Part shown: positions 1 to 9,880 of the stretch, piece after piece
Position numbering within the stretch: position 1 is the first letter of the stretch
Layout: every line of letters starts with the position of its first letter
Source: Thermohalobacter berrensis
GTDB taxonomy: Bacteria > Bacillota > Clostridia > Tissierellales > Thermohalobacteraceae
Assembly: GCF_003609645.1 (NCBI RefSeq)
Contig: NZ_MCIB01000037.1
Span: 1 to 64,000, forward strand
Reading direction: 5' to 3'
DNA length: 64,000 bases
The notes under the pieces: model-generated
Databases searched by the model: none
Seen by the model: the letters and a program-made list of their open reading frames with translations, nothing else
What the model was told of the DNA's origin: nothing
Program-made: the position numbers and the translations under genes

Positions 1-2
1 AT

Positions 3-89
3 AAATTTGCAAAAAATATTGAAAGATTTAAAAAAATAATGTATAATTTATATGAAAACGATTTCATATTTATAAATAAGCTATTTTAA
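3..89 (+). CDS. possible C-terminal tail of an upstream gene (partial)
   Basis: An open frame enters from the left edge and stops at TAA 87-89. It gives 28 Lys/Phe-rich residues ending in INKLF. Nothing identifies a family. A cre-like palindrome lies inside it at 51-68, which argues that this could equally be non-coding promoter DNA for the LacI gene. Very uncertain. Confidence 0.15.
   Translation, partial: KFAKNIERFKKIMYNLYENDFIFINKLF
51..68. promoter_or_regulatory. cre-like palindrome upstream of the LacI gene
   Basis: An imperfect palindrome centred on CG (ATGAAAACGATTTCA core) fits the Gram-positive catabolite-responsive element pattern WTGNAANCGNWNNCW. It lies about 125 bases before the LacI-family gene. 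CcpA or the local LacI-type regulator could bind it. Confidence 0.45.
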
Positions 90-158
90 AATACATAATA
101 TCTTTTGAGTTAAAAAATACACAGAAAACATTTACTTGAAAGTAATTTTTTTGATGGA

Positions 159-174
159 ATGTAAGCGATTACAT
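159..174. promoter_or_regulatory. LacI/CcpA-type operator before the regulator gene
   Basis: The palindrome TGTAAGCGATTACA with a central CG is typical of LacI-family operators and also satisfies the cre consensus. It ends 18 bases before the ATG of the LacI-type gene. A near copy (TGTAAGCGGTTACA) lies just before deoC at 1235-1248, so the regulator probably controls both itself and the deo operon. Confidence 0.6.
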
Positions 175-191
175 AATTAGAGGTGAACACT

Positions 192-1211
192 ATGGCTGTT
201 ACAATAGATGATATTGCAAAGGCAGCAGGAGTTTCTAGTGCTACTGTATCAAGGGTTTTAAATAACTCTGGATATGTAAAAGATGAAACAAGAGAAAAAG
301 TGTTAAAGGCTATAAAAGAGTTAAATTATACCCCTAGTGCCATTGCTAGAAGTTTATCTAAAAAGAAAACAAATACCATTGGAGTTGTTGTTCCTGAAAT
401 AAATAATCCTTTCTTTGGGGAAATAATAAAGGGAATAAGTGAAGTTGCAGATGAACATAATTTCAATCTGATACTATGTAATACAGACGAAGATATAAAA
501 AAAGAACTAAGGGCTCTAAAATTACTTAAGGAACAGAGAATAGAAGGAATACTTATAACTCCAACGTCAACGGATAGTGATTATAGTAGCGAATATTTAT
601 GGACTATAGAGAATTTAGGTATCCCAGTAGTCTTAATAGATGGACATGTTAAATATTCTAATTTTAATGGAGTATTTGTTGACCATATAAAGGGTGCTTA
701 TGATGCAGTAAAAACTTTAATTGATGAAGGACATGAAAAAATTGCAATAATAACTGGTAGAATGAATTCAAGACCTGCTAGAGAGAGATTAGCTGGGTAT
801 AAAAAAGCTTTAAAACTACACAATATTCCAATAAAAGAAGAGTATATTTTTTATGGTGATTATACTCATGAAAAAGCCTATGAAATAACTAAAAAAATTC
901 TAGAAATGAAAGACCGACCCACAGCCATTTTTGTTAGTAGTAATATGATGGTTTTAGGTTGTATTAAGGCTTTTAGCGAAAATAATATAGAAATACCTAA
1001 AGATATGGCAATTATAGGTTTTGACAAGGTAGAAGTATTAAATATAATAGGAATGAACATAAGCTTTATTAATGGTCCAACTATTGAAATGGGTAAAATT
1101 GCCATGAAAATGCTTATAGATATTTTGAATAATAGTCAAGCTACAGATACAAAGACAATTAATCTATCGCCTCAATTAGTATTAAAGGGGTCAGAAAAAT
1201 ATGTTAGATGA
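192..1211 (+). CDS. LacI-family transcriptional regulator of the deo/nucleoside operon
   Basis: Predicted DNA-binding repressor of 339 residues, the usual length for the family. The first 50 residues form the LacI helix-turn-helix (TIDDIAKAAGVSSATVSRVL) and hinge (TPSAIARSLS). The rest is a periplasmic-binding-protein-like effector domain starting at NTIGVVVPEINNPFF. I chose ATG 192 because an AGAGGTG ribosome site lies just upstream; a GTG at 183 is in frame but sits within that site. It is followed by deoC, deoB, cdd, pdp and nupC on the same strand, so its effector is probably a nucleoside or deoxyribose phosphate, as for CytR/DeoR-type control. The exact effector cannot be read from sequence. 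Confidence 0.85.
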   Translation: MAVTIDDIAKAAGVSSATVSRVLNNSGYVKDETREKVLKAIKELNYTPSAIARSLSKKKTNTIGVVVPEINNPFFGEIIKGISEVADEHNFNLILCNTDEDIKKELRALKLLKEQRIEGILITPTSTDSDYSSEYLWTIENLGIPVVLIDGHVKYSNFNGVFVDHIKGAYDAVKTLIDEGHEKIAIITGRMNSRPARERLAGYKKALKLHNIPIKEEYIFYGDYTHEKAYEITKKILEMKDRPTAIFVSSNMMVLGCIKAFSENNIEIPKDMAIIGFDKVEVLNIIGMNISFINGPTIEMGKIAMKMLIDILNNSQATDTKTINLSPQLVLKGSEKYVR

Positions 1212-1234
1212 CCTTAAACATATTTTTTGGAATG

Positions 1235-1248
1235 TGTAAGCGGTTACA
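1235..1248. promoter_or_regulatory. LacI/CcpA-type operator before deoC
   Basis: TGTAAGCGGTTACA is nearly identical to the operator at 160-173 and has the same central CG. It lies 40 bases before deoC, between the regulator stop and the deoC ribosome site. This supports local LacI control of the operon; CcpA is an alternative binder. Confidence 0.6.
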
Positions 1249-1288
1249 TATTAAGGCTTAAATAATTAAACAAAAGGAGATGATATAA

Positions 1289-1957
1289 ATGAAGCTGGAA
1301 AGATACATAGACCATACATTACTAAAGCCTGAGGCTGTGGAGGAGCAAATAAAAAAAGTTTGTGAAGAAGCAAAAAAATACAACTTTGCATCAGTATGTG
1401 TAAATCCATATTATGTTCCCTTAGTGAGCAGGGAGCTTAAAGGAACTGACGTTAAGACATGTGTAGTTGTAGGATTTCCATTAGGTGCTACAACAAAAGA
1501 GGTGAAAGCCTTTGAAACAAAACAGGCAATAGAAAATGGAGCTAATGAAGTTGATATGGTAATAAACATAGGTGCATTAAAGGATAAGAAATATGATGTA
1601 GTAAGAGATGATATAAAAGCAGTAGTAGATAGTGCAAAGGGAAAAGCAATAGTAAAAGTTATAATAGAGACTTGCTTATTAACTAAAGAGGAAAAGGTAA
1701 AGGCTTGTGAACTTGCAAAAGAAGCTGGAGCAGATTTTGTGAAGACTTCCACAGGATTTTCAACAGGTGGAGCAAAAGTTGAAGATATAAGACTTATGAG
1801 GGAAACAGTAGGTCCTGAAATGGGAGTAAAAGCTTCAGGTGGAGTAAGAACAAAAGAGTTTGCAGAGGTTTTAATTGATACTGGAGCAAACAGAATAGGA
1901 GCTAGTTCATCCATAGCAATTGTTGAGGGAGCTAAAGATTCAGGGTTTGGATATTAA
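1289..1957 (+). CDS. deoC: deoxyribose-phosphate aldolase
   Basis: Cleaves 2-deoxyribose 5-phosphate to glyceraldehyde 3-phosphate and acetaldehyde, the last step of deoxynucleoside catabolism in the cytoplasm. The 222 residues cover the whole class I aldolase barrel. Catalytic residues are in place: Schiff-base Lys152 (VKTSTGF), proton-relay Lys181 (KASGG) and Asp89 (NEVDMVIN). The start follows a strong AAGGAGATGAT ribosome site. It is the first enzyme of the operon; deoB follows after 22 bases and supplies its substrate. Confidence 0.96.
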   Translation: MKLERYIDHTLLKPEAVEEQIKKVCEEAKKYNFASVCVNPYYVPLVSRELKGTDVKTCVVVGFPLGATTKEVKAFETKQAIENGANEVDMVINIGALKDKKYDVVRDDIKAVVDSAKGKAIVKVIIETCLLTKEEKVKACELAKEAGADFVKTSTGFSTGGAKVEDIRLMRETVGPEMGVKASGGVRTKEFAEVLIDTGANRIGASSSIAIVEGAKDSGFGY

Positions 1958-1979
1958 TAAAGAATAGAGGTGATGTCCA

Positions 1980-3555
<1,576 letters not shown>

Positions 3556-3575
3556 TAAATTATGGGGTGATAACA

Positions 3576-4901
3576 ATGAGGATGTATGACATAATTATGA
3601 AAAAAAGAAATGGAAAAGAGCTTACTACTGAAGAAATAAATTATTTTATTGAAGAATATTCAAAGGGAAATATTCCAGATTATCAAGTTTCAGCTTTGAT
3701 GATGGCTATTTATTTTCAAAAGATGAATAAACGAGAAACTGCTGATTTAACAAAAGCTATGGCAAATAGTGGAGTAACAATAGATTTATCTGATATAGAG
3801 GGAGTAAAGGTGGATAAACATAGTACAGGTGGTGTAGGAGATACTACTACATTAGTTCTTGGACCAATAGTTGCAGCTACAGGAGTCCCTGTTGCGAAAA
3901 TGTCAGGTAGAGGGTTAGGGCATACTGGAGGTACTATAGATAAACTAGAGTCTTTTAAAGGTTTCTCTGTAGAAATGTCAAGGGAGCAGTTTGTAAAGAA
4001 CGTAAATGAAAAGAAAATTGCTATTGGAGGGCAAACTGCTGATTTGGCTCCAGCCGATAAAAAGCTTTATGCTCTTCGAGATGTTACAGCTACTGTAGAT
4101 AATATTTCACTTATTGCTAGTAGTATCATGAGTAAAAAGATAGCTGCAGGTGCAGATGCTATAGTATTAGATGTAAAAACAGGCAGTGGAGCTTTTATGA
4201 AAAAAGAGGAGGATTCTTTTGAATTGGCAAAAGAGATGGTTGATATAGGGAATAATGTAGGTAGAAATACTGTTGCTATAGTAACAGATATGGATCAACC
4301 ACTAGGGTTTGCAGTTGGGAATGCTCTAGAGGTAAAGGAAGCAATAGATACCTTAAAAGGAGAAGGGCCAGAGGATCTTACTGAACTTTGTTTAACCCTT
4401 GGTTCTCATATGCTAGTATTAGCAGAGCCAACAAAAACTATAGAAGAGGCAAGAAATATGCTTGAGGATGTTATAAACTCAGGAAAAGGGTTAGACAAGC
4501 TAAAAGAATTAATAGAAGCACAAGGGGGAGATCCCTCATATGTAGATGATCCATCTTTACTTCCTAAGGCCTCAATTGTGCAACCTGTATTAGCAACTAA
4601 GGAAGGATATGTGAAGTCAATAAAAGCTGATGATATAGGAAAAGCAGCGTTGGTGCTTGGTGCAGGTCGTGAAACTAAAGAAAGTGAAATAGATTTATCA
4701 GTAGGTATTGTACTTCACAAAAAAATAGGGGATTATGTTAAAGAAGGAGAAGCAATTGCTACGATACATGCCAATTCAGAAAAGAAGCAAAAAGAGGCTG
4801 AAAATATAGTTTTGAAAGCATATAACATAGTAACTGAAGAAGTAAAGAAAAATAAACTAATAAAAGGAATAATTACTAAAGATAGAATTGAAAGATTTTA
4901 A
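3576..4901 (+). CDS. pdp: pyrimidine-nucleoside phosphorylase
   Basis: Phosphorolyses uridine and thymidine to the base plus (deoxy)ribose 1-phosphate, which DeoB then uses. The protein starts [13 protein letters not shown], like other Gram-positive Pdp enzymes, so ATG 3576 is preferred; a GTG at 3567 overlaps the GGGGTGAT ribosome site. The phosphate-binding signature [13 protein letters not shown] and the [11 protein letters not shown] segment are intact, and the C-terminal alpha/beta domain is complete (441 residues). It could also be called deoA, but the length and broad-specificity motifs fit Pdp. Confidence 0.93.
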   Translation: MRMYDIIMKKRNGKELTTEEINYFIEEYSKGNIPDYQVSALMMAIYFQKMNKRETADLTKAMANSGVTIDLSDIEGVKVDKHSTGGVGDTTTLVLGPIVAATGVPVAKMSGRGLGHTGGTIDKLESFKGFSVEMSREQFVKNVNEKKIAIGGQTADLAPADKKLYALRDVTATVDNISLIASSIMSKKIAAGADAIVLDVKTGSGAFMKKEEDSFELAKEMVDIGNNVGRNTVAIVTDMDQPLGFAVGNALEVKEAIDTLKGEGPEDLTELCLTLGSHMLVLAEPTKTIEEARNMLEDVINSGKGLDKLKELIEAQGGDPSYVDDPSLLPKASIVQPVLATKEGYVKSIKADDIGKAALVLGAGRETKESEIDLSVGIVLHKKIGDYVKEGEAIATIHANSEKKQKEAENIVLKAYNIVTEEVKKNKLIKGIITKDRIERF

Positions 4902-4915
4902 TTTTCATTAAACTC

Positions 4916-4944
4916 AATAGGATAGTTTTGAAGGCTATCCTATT
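4916..4944 (+). terminator. stem-loop between pdp and nupC
   Basis: Perfect 10-bp stem AATAGGATAG/CTATCCTATT with a 9-base loop. No real T-run follows, so it may be a weak terminator or an RNA-stabilising hairpin that sets nupC expression apart from the upstream genes. Confidence 0.4.
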
Positions 4945-5036
4945 CCTCATAAGAATTATACTTTCTGACCAACATAAAAATGTTTTTATTCAAACTAAAA
5001 GTAAAAAATACTAAAGAAAAGAAAGGAGAAAAACAA

Positions 5037-6257
5037 ATGAAAAACTTAATAAGTCTTGTAGGATTAGTTATCATGATAGGAATTGCTTATTTACTATCAG
5101 ACAATAGGAGAGCCATAAACTGGAAACTAGTTGGTACAGGTGTAGGAATGCAGTTAATTTTTGCTCTGTTAATCTTAAAGTGGAAACCAGGTCAAATTGT
5201 TTTTAATTATTTAAATGATTTAGTTACTAAACTTCTAGATTTTACAAAAGAAGGGACAAGCTTTTTGGTTGGTGATCTTCTTAATGTGGATAGTTTTGGT
5301 TATATATTTGCAATACAGGTTTTACCTACAATTGTTTTCTTTTCCGCATTGATGGCAATTTTATATCATGTAGGTATAATGGACAAAATTATTACTTTTA
5401 TAGCTAAGTTTTTAGCTAAATATTTAGGAACAAGTGGAGCAGAAACTTTATCAGCAACAGCTAACATATTTGTTGGACAAACTGAGGCACCACTAGTAAT
5501 TAAGCCATTTATTAATACAATGACAAAGTCAGAATTATTGACAGTTATGACTGGGGGTATGGCAACAGTTGCAGGTGGAGTTATGGCAGGATATGTGTCA
5601 ATGGGCGTAGAAGCTGGACACTTGATTGCTGCTAGTATAATGTCAGCACCAGCTAGTTTGGTTATTTCAAAAATAATGGTTCCAGAAACTAAAACTCCTG
5701 TTACAAAAGGTAAGGTAGAAGTTCAAATGGATGAAATTGATGCAAATATTATTGATGCCGCTGCTAGGGGAACAAGTGAAGGGTTAAAACTTGCACTAAA
5801 CGTAGGAGCTATGCTTTTGTCCTTTATAGCCTTAGTTGCTTTATTTAATGCTATAATTGGATGGATTGGTGGATTGTTTGGTATGGACTATTTAAGCCTT
5901 GAATGGATTCTTGGTAGAGTTTTTGCACCATTAGCTTATGTCATGGGAGTACCAATGAGTGATGCTATAGCGGTAGGTAATTTATTAGGTCAAAAAATAG
6001 TTATAAATGAATTCTTTGCTTATGCAAATTTAGGAGAATTAATTAAATCTAATTCACTTAGTCCAAGAACTATTGTTATATTAACTTATGCTCTTTGTGG
6101 TTTTGCTAACTTCAGTTCAATTGGAATTCAAGTTGGAGGGATAGGTTCTTTAGCTCCAGAAAGACGTTCTGATTTAGCAAAACTTGGAGTAAAGGCATTA
6201 ATAGGTGGTTCCTTAGCAGCATTTATGACAGCTACTATAGCAGGTATATTAATATAA
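5037..6257 (+). CDS. nupC: concentrative nucleoside transporter (NupC/CNT family)
   Basis: Membrane symporter importing nucleosides with protons or sodium. ATG 5037 follows AAAGGAG and starts MKNLISLVGLVIMIG, a typical first membrane helix; an in-frame ATG at 4980 would add 19 polar residues and has no ribosome site. The 406 residues contain the CNT nucleoside-recognition and core motifs, including GQTEAPLVIKPF and, near the C-terminus, CGFANFSSIGIQVGG. About ten hydrophobic helices can be seen. It closes the operon and supplies substrates for Cdd and Pdp. Confidence 0.93.
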   Translation: MKNLISLVGLVIMIGIAYLLSDNRRAINWKLVGTGVGMQLIFALLILKWKPGQIVFNYLNDLVTKLLDFTKEGTSFLVGDLLNVDSFGYIFAIQVLPTIVFFSALMAILYHVGIMDKIITFIAKFLAKYLGTSGAETLSATANIFVGQTEAPLVIKPFINTMTKSELLTVMTGGMATVAGGVMAGYVSMGVEAGHLIAASIMSAPASLVISKIMVPETKTPVTKGKVEVQMDEIDANIIDAAARGTSEGLKLALNVGAMLLSFIALVALFNAIIGWIGGLFGMDYLSLEWILGRVFAPLAYVMGVPMSDAIAVGNLLGQKIVINEFFAYANLGELIKSNSLSPRTIVILTYALCGFANFSSIGIQVGGIGSLAPERRSDLAKLGVKALIGGSLAAFMTATIAGILI

Positions 6258-6388
6258 AAAGTATAAGGTTTTAAAATAGAAGTGATGGGGGCAGGGCAGG
6301 TCTGTCCCACTATGTTTAAATAATTATCAGGGTTAGGTGTATTTAATTTAAGACTAATATTATATAACTAATGTCTAATTTTAGTACT

Positions 6389-6418
6389 AAAAATGCGACC
6401 AAATTGGTCGCATTTTGT
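6389..6418. terminator. bidirectional terminator between nupC and the queuosine-precursor transporter gene
   Basis: AAATGCGACC/GGTCGCATTT stem with a five-base AATT-type loop, flanked by A-run and T-run. It lies between convergent genes and can end transcripts from both sides. Confidence 0.8.
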
Positions 6419-6423
6419 TATGA

Positions 6424-7080
6424 TTAACTTGTTACTTTATATTTTCCTTCAAAATTAATATACCTTTTAACAAAGTTAACAAGTATATAAACTAAAGGAG
6501 TATCACAAATAGCAATAATTAATTTTATCGTGTATTGACCTATAATTATACTCATTAATGGAGTACCTGTTCCATAAAAAGCAACTACTATAAATATTAT
6601 TGTATCTATCATTTGAGAAACTAGAGTTGATAGGTTATTCCTAATCCAAAGATGTTTTTCATTGGTTAATTTCTTCCAAAAATGAAACGCCCATACATCA
6701 TGATATTGACTTGTTAAGTATGCTAGCATACTTGCTATTACTATTCGTATATTGCTTCCTAATATTAGTTTATACTCTTGTTGATTTTGCCAAAATGGGG
6801 CAGGGGGCATTAATATAGCAATTTTAATCATTATTGCTGAAATAACACTTGCCAAAAAACCTAAGGTTACTACATATTTAGTTCTTTCCTTCCCCCATAT
6901 TTCTGCAATTGTATCAGATATTGCAAATGTTAATGCATAACATAGTACTGCTGCTGGCCCTATTAAATTTCCAACCATTATAATTTTACTTGCTATTATA
7001 TTACTAACAACAAGTAGGGCAATAAATATTGAAGCCAATAGTAAAAACATTTTTTCACTTCTGTTTATGCTGTATTTCAT
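6424..7080 (-). CDS. yhhQ: queuosine precursor transporter (YhhQ/VUT family)
   Basis: Integral membrane protein of 218 residues with about six hydrophobic helices. It matches the VUT/DUF165 family, whose E. coli member YhhQ imports preQ0/preQ1-type queuosine precursors. Family features include the early VVSNIIASKI helix, the FAISDTIAEIWGKERTK segment and the conserved Trp/Asn/Ser region WIRNNLSTLVSQMIDT. It is the third gene of a minus-strand operon, 15 bases after the HgdC-like gene, with its own GGAGGTATAG ribosome site. A preQ1-I riboswitch at the head of the operon independently supports the substrate. Confidence 0.9.
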   Translation of the reverse strand: MKYSINRSEKMFLLLASIFIALLVVSNIIASKIIMVGNLIGPAAVLCYALTFAISDTIAEIWGKERTKYVVTLGFLASVISAIMIKIAILMPPAPFWQNQQEYKLILGSNIRIVIASMLAYLTSQYHDVWAFHFWKKLTNEKHLWIRNNLSTLVSQMIDTIIFIVVAFYGTGTPLMSIIIGQYTIKLIIAICDTPLVYILVNFVKRYINFEGKYKVTS

Positions 7081-7095
7081 AACTATACCTCCATA

Positions 7096-7863
7096 TCAAT
7101 TGTTTTTTAATATCTTTTCTCCATAGAAACAACAACCTACAGCCCCATTAAACTGTGGTTCATTTAAAGTTATTACTTCATTAAAGTCATTAGATAAATA
7201 TTCTTTTAATGCAGTGTTGTAAGCAACACCTCCTGATAATATTAATTTTTCGCCTCTAAACTTAACTATAATGGGCCTTAATCTTTTATAAAGGGAATAG
7301 TTTATACCAGCACATAAGGATTCAATATTAACCCCTTCTGCAATCTTTCCTATTAGCTCCGATTCAGAGAATACAGCACAAGTTGAATTTATATCTACCG
7401 GATTTTTATGATATTTAAACATATCCTCTAAAGGAATTTCTAAAATTGCTGACATATTTTCTAGATACCTACCACAGGATGCTGCACATTTATCATTTAA
7501 TTCAAGGTCTGTTACAACACCTTTTTCGACCTTTATTACTTTTACATCTTGTCCACCTACATCTAAAAGGGTGAAGTTTTTAAATCCAGTTTGATATAGT
7601 GCCCCATATACATGGGCCTTTATTTCGTTTATAGGTTTAAAGGTTTTTAAATCTGTATTATTTCTTCCATATCCAGTGGATACACCTATATCTATATTAC
7701 CAATATTTAGTTTTTCAATATTAACAATGATTTTTCCATCATAAGAACAGTAATCTCTATAGAATGACATAGTACTAACCTTAAACTTTTTAGCTATTTT
7801 ACCTTCTTTCATCAATACTACTTTAACTTCCCTACTTCCCAGGTCTATCCCTAATATTTTCAT
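7096..7863 (-). CDS. HgdC-like ATPase (2-hydroxyacyl-CoA dehydratase activator family)
   Basis: A 255-residue ASKHA-fold ATPase of the BadF/HgdC family. It starts MKILGIDLGSREVKVV (phosphate-1 loop) and has TLLDVGGQD (phosphate-2) and SGGVAYN (adenosine) motifs. The cysteines that bind the bridging [4Fe-4S] cluster of the dimer are present as Cys126 (NDKCAAS) and Cys162 (STCAVFSESE). Such proteins use ATP to push low-potential electrons into a partner. The partner is encoded directly upstream, overlapping by TAATG. Because the operon is led by a preQ1 riboswitch and ends with a queuosine-precursor transporter, its role is probably queuosine-related rather than amino-acid fermentation. That role is inference. 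Confidence 0.85.
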   Translation of the reverse strand: MKILGIDLGSREVKVVLMKEGKIAKKFKVSTMSFYRDYCSYDGKIIVNIEKLNIGNIDIGVSTGYGRNNTDLKTFKPINEIKAHVYGALYQTGFKNFTLLDVGGQDVKVIKVEKGVVTDLELNDKCAASCGRYLENMSAILEIPLEDMFKYHKNPVDINSTCAVFSESELIGKIAEGVNIESLCAGINYSLYKRLRPIIVKFRGEKLILSGGVAYNTALKEYLSNDFNEVITLNEPQFNGAVGCCFYGEKILKNN

Positions 7864-8861
7864 TATTCCATCTCCTTTAGGTCAGATAACATGTCCAAAA
7901 AGGCTTCAATTCTTAATTTAGTTCTAGCATCAAGAGTATTCAGCTTATCTCCCTCTATATTTAAGACAGGAATATTTAGTTCCTTTTTTACTATAATATC
8001 TTCAATAGCTCTATGACAGAAAGCTTGGGTGTAGTGAATTATTCCATCTATTTTTCGCTCATGTATCTGTTTTTTTATTTCTTTAAGTCTAAAATTTAAA
8101 TCATAGGGGTAAGTATAATCATAATATTGCTCATATATATTTCTTGCATTATTAGCCCTTGGAAAAGCAAATTCCCTTTGAACTTCATTGTATACAAAAT
8201 GTGCATCAAGTTTTTCAACAAATTCATATATATCACAAGTCATAGGTGGTACTCCTATAAATCCTAACCTTATTTTTTTAGAATTAGGTTTTCTTTTGCT
8301 AATTTCTTTGATTTTTGATTCTAACAATTTTTTAAAACCTTCAACATCTTCATTAAAATCACTAAAGCTGACTTGATAAAGATGATTTTCAAAACCTGTA
8401 GCTTTATTGTCAATGTAAGTAAGTTTATCTAATTTTTTACCTAAATTTCTAATTTTATTAAGTTTTGCTCTTATTCTTTCTATTTCTTTTAAATCAACAT
8501 TAAATGACGAAATAAATTCATTAATTGACTTTTTAACATCTTTTAGATTATGGATATGGGGATATGAAAAGGGGTAAATTTTAACACCTTCAGCTTTTAG
8601 TACCTCTACGAGAGCTTTAGTACTAGAACAATCACCTTCTACAACACCAACAATTTCTTTGATGTTATTCTCAACACATGCTCCATATATCCCCTTTATC
8701 CAAGCACATGAACTCTTTGGGAATCCTTTTCTTTCAGCAATATCTATATACTTATGGTAATACTCAGAAGTAATAAATACGTTATTTAAATCTACTACTT
8801 TATATCCCTTTGCTATTAAAACTTCTATTGGTACTGTTGTAGTAATTCCTATTATAGACAT
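7863..8861 (-). CDS. HgdB-like double-cubane/2-hydroxyacyl-CoA dehydratase D-component family protein
   Basis: A 332-residue member of the HgdB/FldC/BcrB family, which binds Fe-S clusters and performs ATP-driven low-potential reductions with an HgdC-type activator. Likely cluster cysteines include Cys52 (KSSCAWIKG), Cys62 (YGACVENN), Cys78 (EGDCSST) and a late Cys in QAFCHRA. Only one HgdB-like subunit is encoded, not the HgdA/HgdB pair of true dehydratases, which resembles the stand-alone YjiM/YjiL-type systems of unknown substrate. It is the first gene after the preQ1 riboswitch; AAAGGAG lies upstream of the ATG. Substrate unknown; a queuosine precursor or base is the contextual guess. Confidence 0.8.
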   Translation of the reverse strand: MSIIGITTTVPIEVLIAKGYKVVDLNNVFITSEYYHKYIDIAERKGFPKSSCAWIKGIYGACVENNIKEIVGVVEGDCSSTKALVEVLKAEGVKIYPFSYPHIHNLKDVKKSINEFISSFNVDLKEIERIRAKLNKIRNLGKKLDKLTYIDNKATGFENHLYQVSFSDFNEDVEGFKKLLESKIKEISKRKPNSKKIRLGFIGVPPMTCDIYEFVEKLDAHFVYNEVQREFAFPRANNARNIYEQYYDYTYPYDLNFRLKEIKKQIHERKIDGIIHYTQAFCHRAIEDIIVKKELNIPVLNIEGDKLNTLDARTKLRIEAFLDMLSDLKEME

Positions 8862-8908
8862 AACCTTTAATCTCCTTTGTATTTTGAAAAAATTTCCTTT
8901 AGATACAA

Positions 8909-9002
8909 CAAAAAAAGGGCATACCTGCCCTTATAAATTACACTACCTTTGCCGGTAGCTGGCCCGTAGTTTTGTTTAGAGACAGGATGGTTTCGAACTG
9001 TC
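8909..9002 (-). promoter_or_regulatory. preQ1-I riboswitch with intrinsic terminator
   Basis: On the minus strand, hairpin P1 GACAG/CTGTC (8998-9002 and partner) has the loop TTCGAAACCATC, followed by the A-rich tail TCTAAACAAAACTACGGG. This matches the preQ1-I H-type pseudoknot: the loop ACC can pair with the tail GGG, and AACAAAAC...GGG resembles the Thermoanaerobacter aptamer. After a second hairpin (CTACC/GGTAG) comes a terminator, GGGCA-GGTA-TGCCC plus seven T, at 8932-8909. It lies 48 bases before the HgdB-like start, so preQ1 would switch the whole operon by transcription termination. Confidence 0.82.
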
Positions 9003-9239
9003 TTATTCTATTGTTCTAGATAAGTATATCATAATTAATATGTATATGACAATGATGACGTAAACGTTTTGTTTCACACATTTTTCCAGGATGAAAGAGT
9101 AAGATTCTAGATGTGATAGGGAAACGACAGAGTGTGTGACAATAGTAAAAAAATTAATATATGAGAAGTGGCATGACAAACGAAACATCTTATCGTAACC
9201 TCTTAATTTTTAAAAGGAATACATATTACCATTTATTTC
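9003..9239. other. intergenic stretch between divergent operons
   Basis: Contains the presumed minus-strand promoter of the riboswitch operon and then AT-rich sequence. I see no convincing gene; the possible reading frames are short and lack ribosome sites. Confidence 0.5.
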
Positions 9240-9300
9240 TTGACATTACCCAAATTAGTAGTATAATTAAGGTAAACTAAATTCGTGAAAAAAGTTTACC
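9240..9300 (+). promoter_or_regulatory. promoter and operator of the TetR gene
   Basis: TTGACA (9240-9245), a 16-base spacer and TATAAT (9262-9267) form a good housekeeping promoter. Immediately downstream, GGTAAACT (9271-9278) and AGTTTACC (9293-9300) form a perfect 8-bp inverted repeat across the transcription start region. This is where a TetR repressor would block its own transcription. Confidence 0.75.
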
Positions 9301-9315
9301 TGGAGGGATGGTAAA

Positions 9316-9879
9316 TTGAATATAAAAAAACAAATTATCAATGCAACATTAGATTTAATAGAAAGACATGGATTAAAGAATTTACGAGTTGATGAGATTG
9401 CTGCTAGTGCTGGGATTAGTAAAAGAACATTGTATCGATATTTTCCATCGAAAAAAGCATTAATTAGCTTTATAGTTATTGAAAAGCAAAAGTATATTAT
9501 AAGCCAAATTGAAAAAATATTTGAAAAACCAAATGATGAAATTTCAAAATATGAAAAATTAATAACTTTTGTTACTAAAGAGGTATCCAAAGTTAATAAT
9601 GGACTATTTGAGAGTTTAAAAAAGTATCCAGAGCTATATGAAAAGATTAAAGAGGGACAAAATCAATGGAGGTTAAAAATTGAAAAGCTTATAGAGGTTG
9701 GTATTAAAAAAGGTGAAATTAGCCCTGAATTTGAACCCAAGATTGTGGCTTTTTTATTAATTAAGCTGGCTAATAGTATATTTGACCCAGATTTCTATAT
9801 AAATAACAAAGTAACCTTTAAAGAAGTTTCAGATAATCTAAAAAGAATGGTTTTAAAAGGAATAGTTAAGAGGGATTAA
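9316..9879 (+). CDS. TetR/AcrR-family transcriptional regulator
   Basis: A 187-residue regulator starting with TTG at 9316, chosen because GGAGGG lies eight bases upstream and no ATG is available nearby. Residues about 4-50 form the TetR helix-turn-helix (VDEIAASAGISKRTLYRYFPSKKAL). The C-terminal ligand-binding part is all-helical and not recognisable to a subfamily. The inverted repeat over its promoter suggests autorepression. Downstream lies a decayed flavodoxin/ferredoxin gene, probably its former target. Confidence 0.88.
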   Translation: MNIKKQIINATLDLIERHGLKNLRVDEIAASAGISKRTLYRYFPSKKALISFIVIEKQKYIISQIEKIFEKPNDEISKYEKLITFVTKEVSKVNNGLFESLKKYPELYEKIKEGQNQWRLKIEKLIEVGIKKGEISPEFEPKIVAFLLIKLANSIFDPDFYINNKVTFKEVSDNLKRMVLKGIVKRD

Positions 9880-9880
9880 T

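Noticed and set aside
1411..1914. Long open frame on the minus strand inside deoC, and similar antisense frames inside deoB, the BCCT, clpE and PTS genes
   Set aside because: These are mirror frames of well-identified genes. They lack ribosome sites and have Ser/Phe-rich, low-complexity products.
7096..8861. True 2-hydroxyglutaryl-CoA or phenyllactyl-CoA dehydratase operon
   Set aside because: Only one HgdB-like subunit is present and there is no CoA-transferase; the riboswitch and transporter point to queuosine.
8909..9002. Cyclic di-GMP-I (GEMM) riboswitch
   Set aside because: CTAAA and a GC-rich hairpin first suggested it, but the paired GGGCAAACC and GACGCAAAG blocks and tetraloop receptor are missing; the A-rich tail and loop fit preQ1-I instead.
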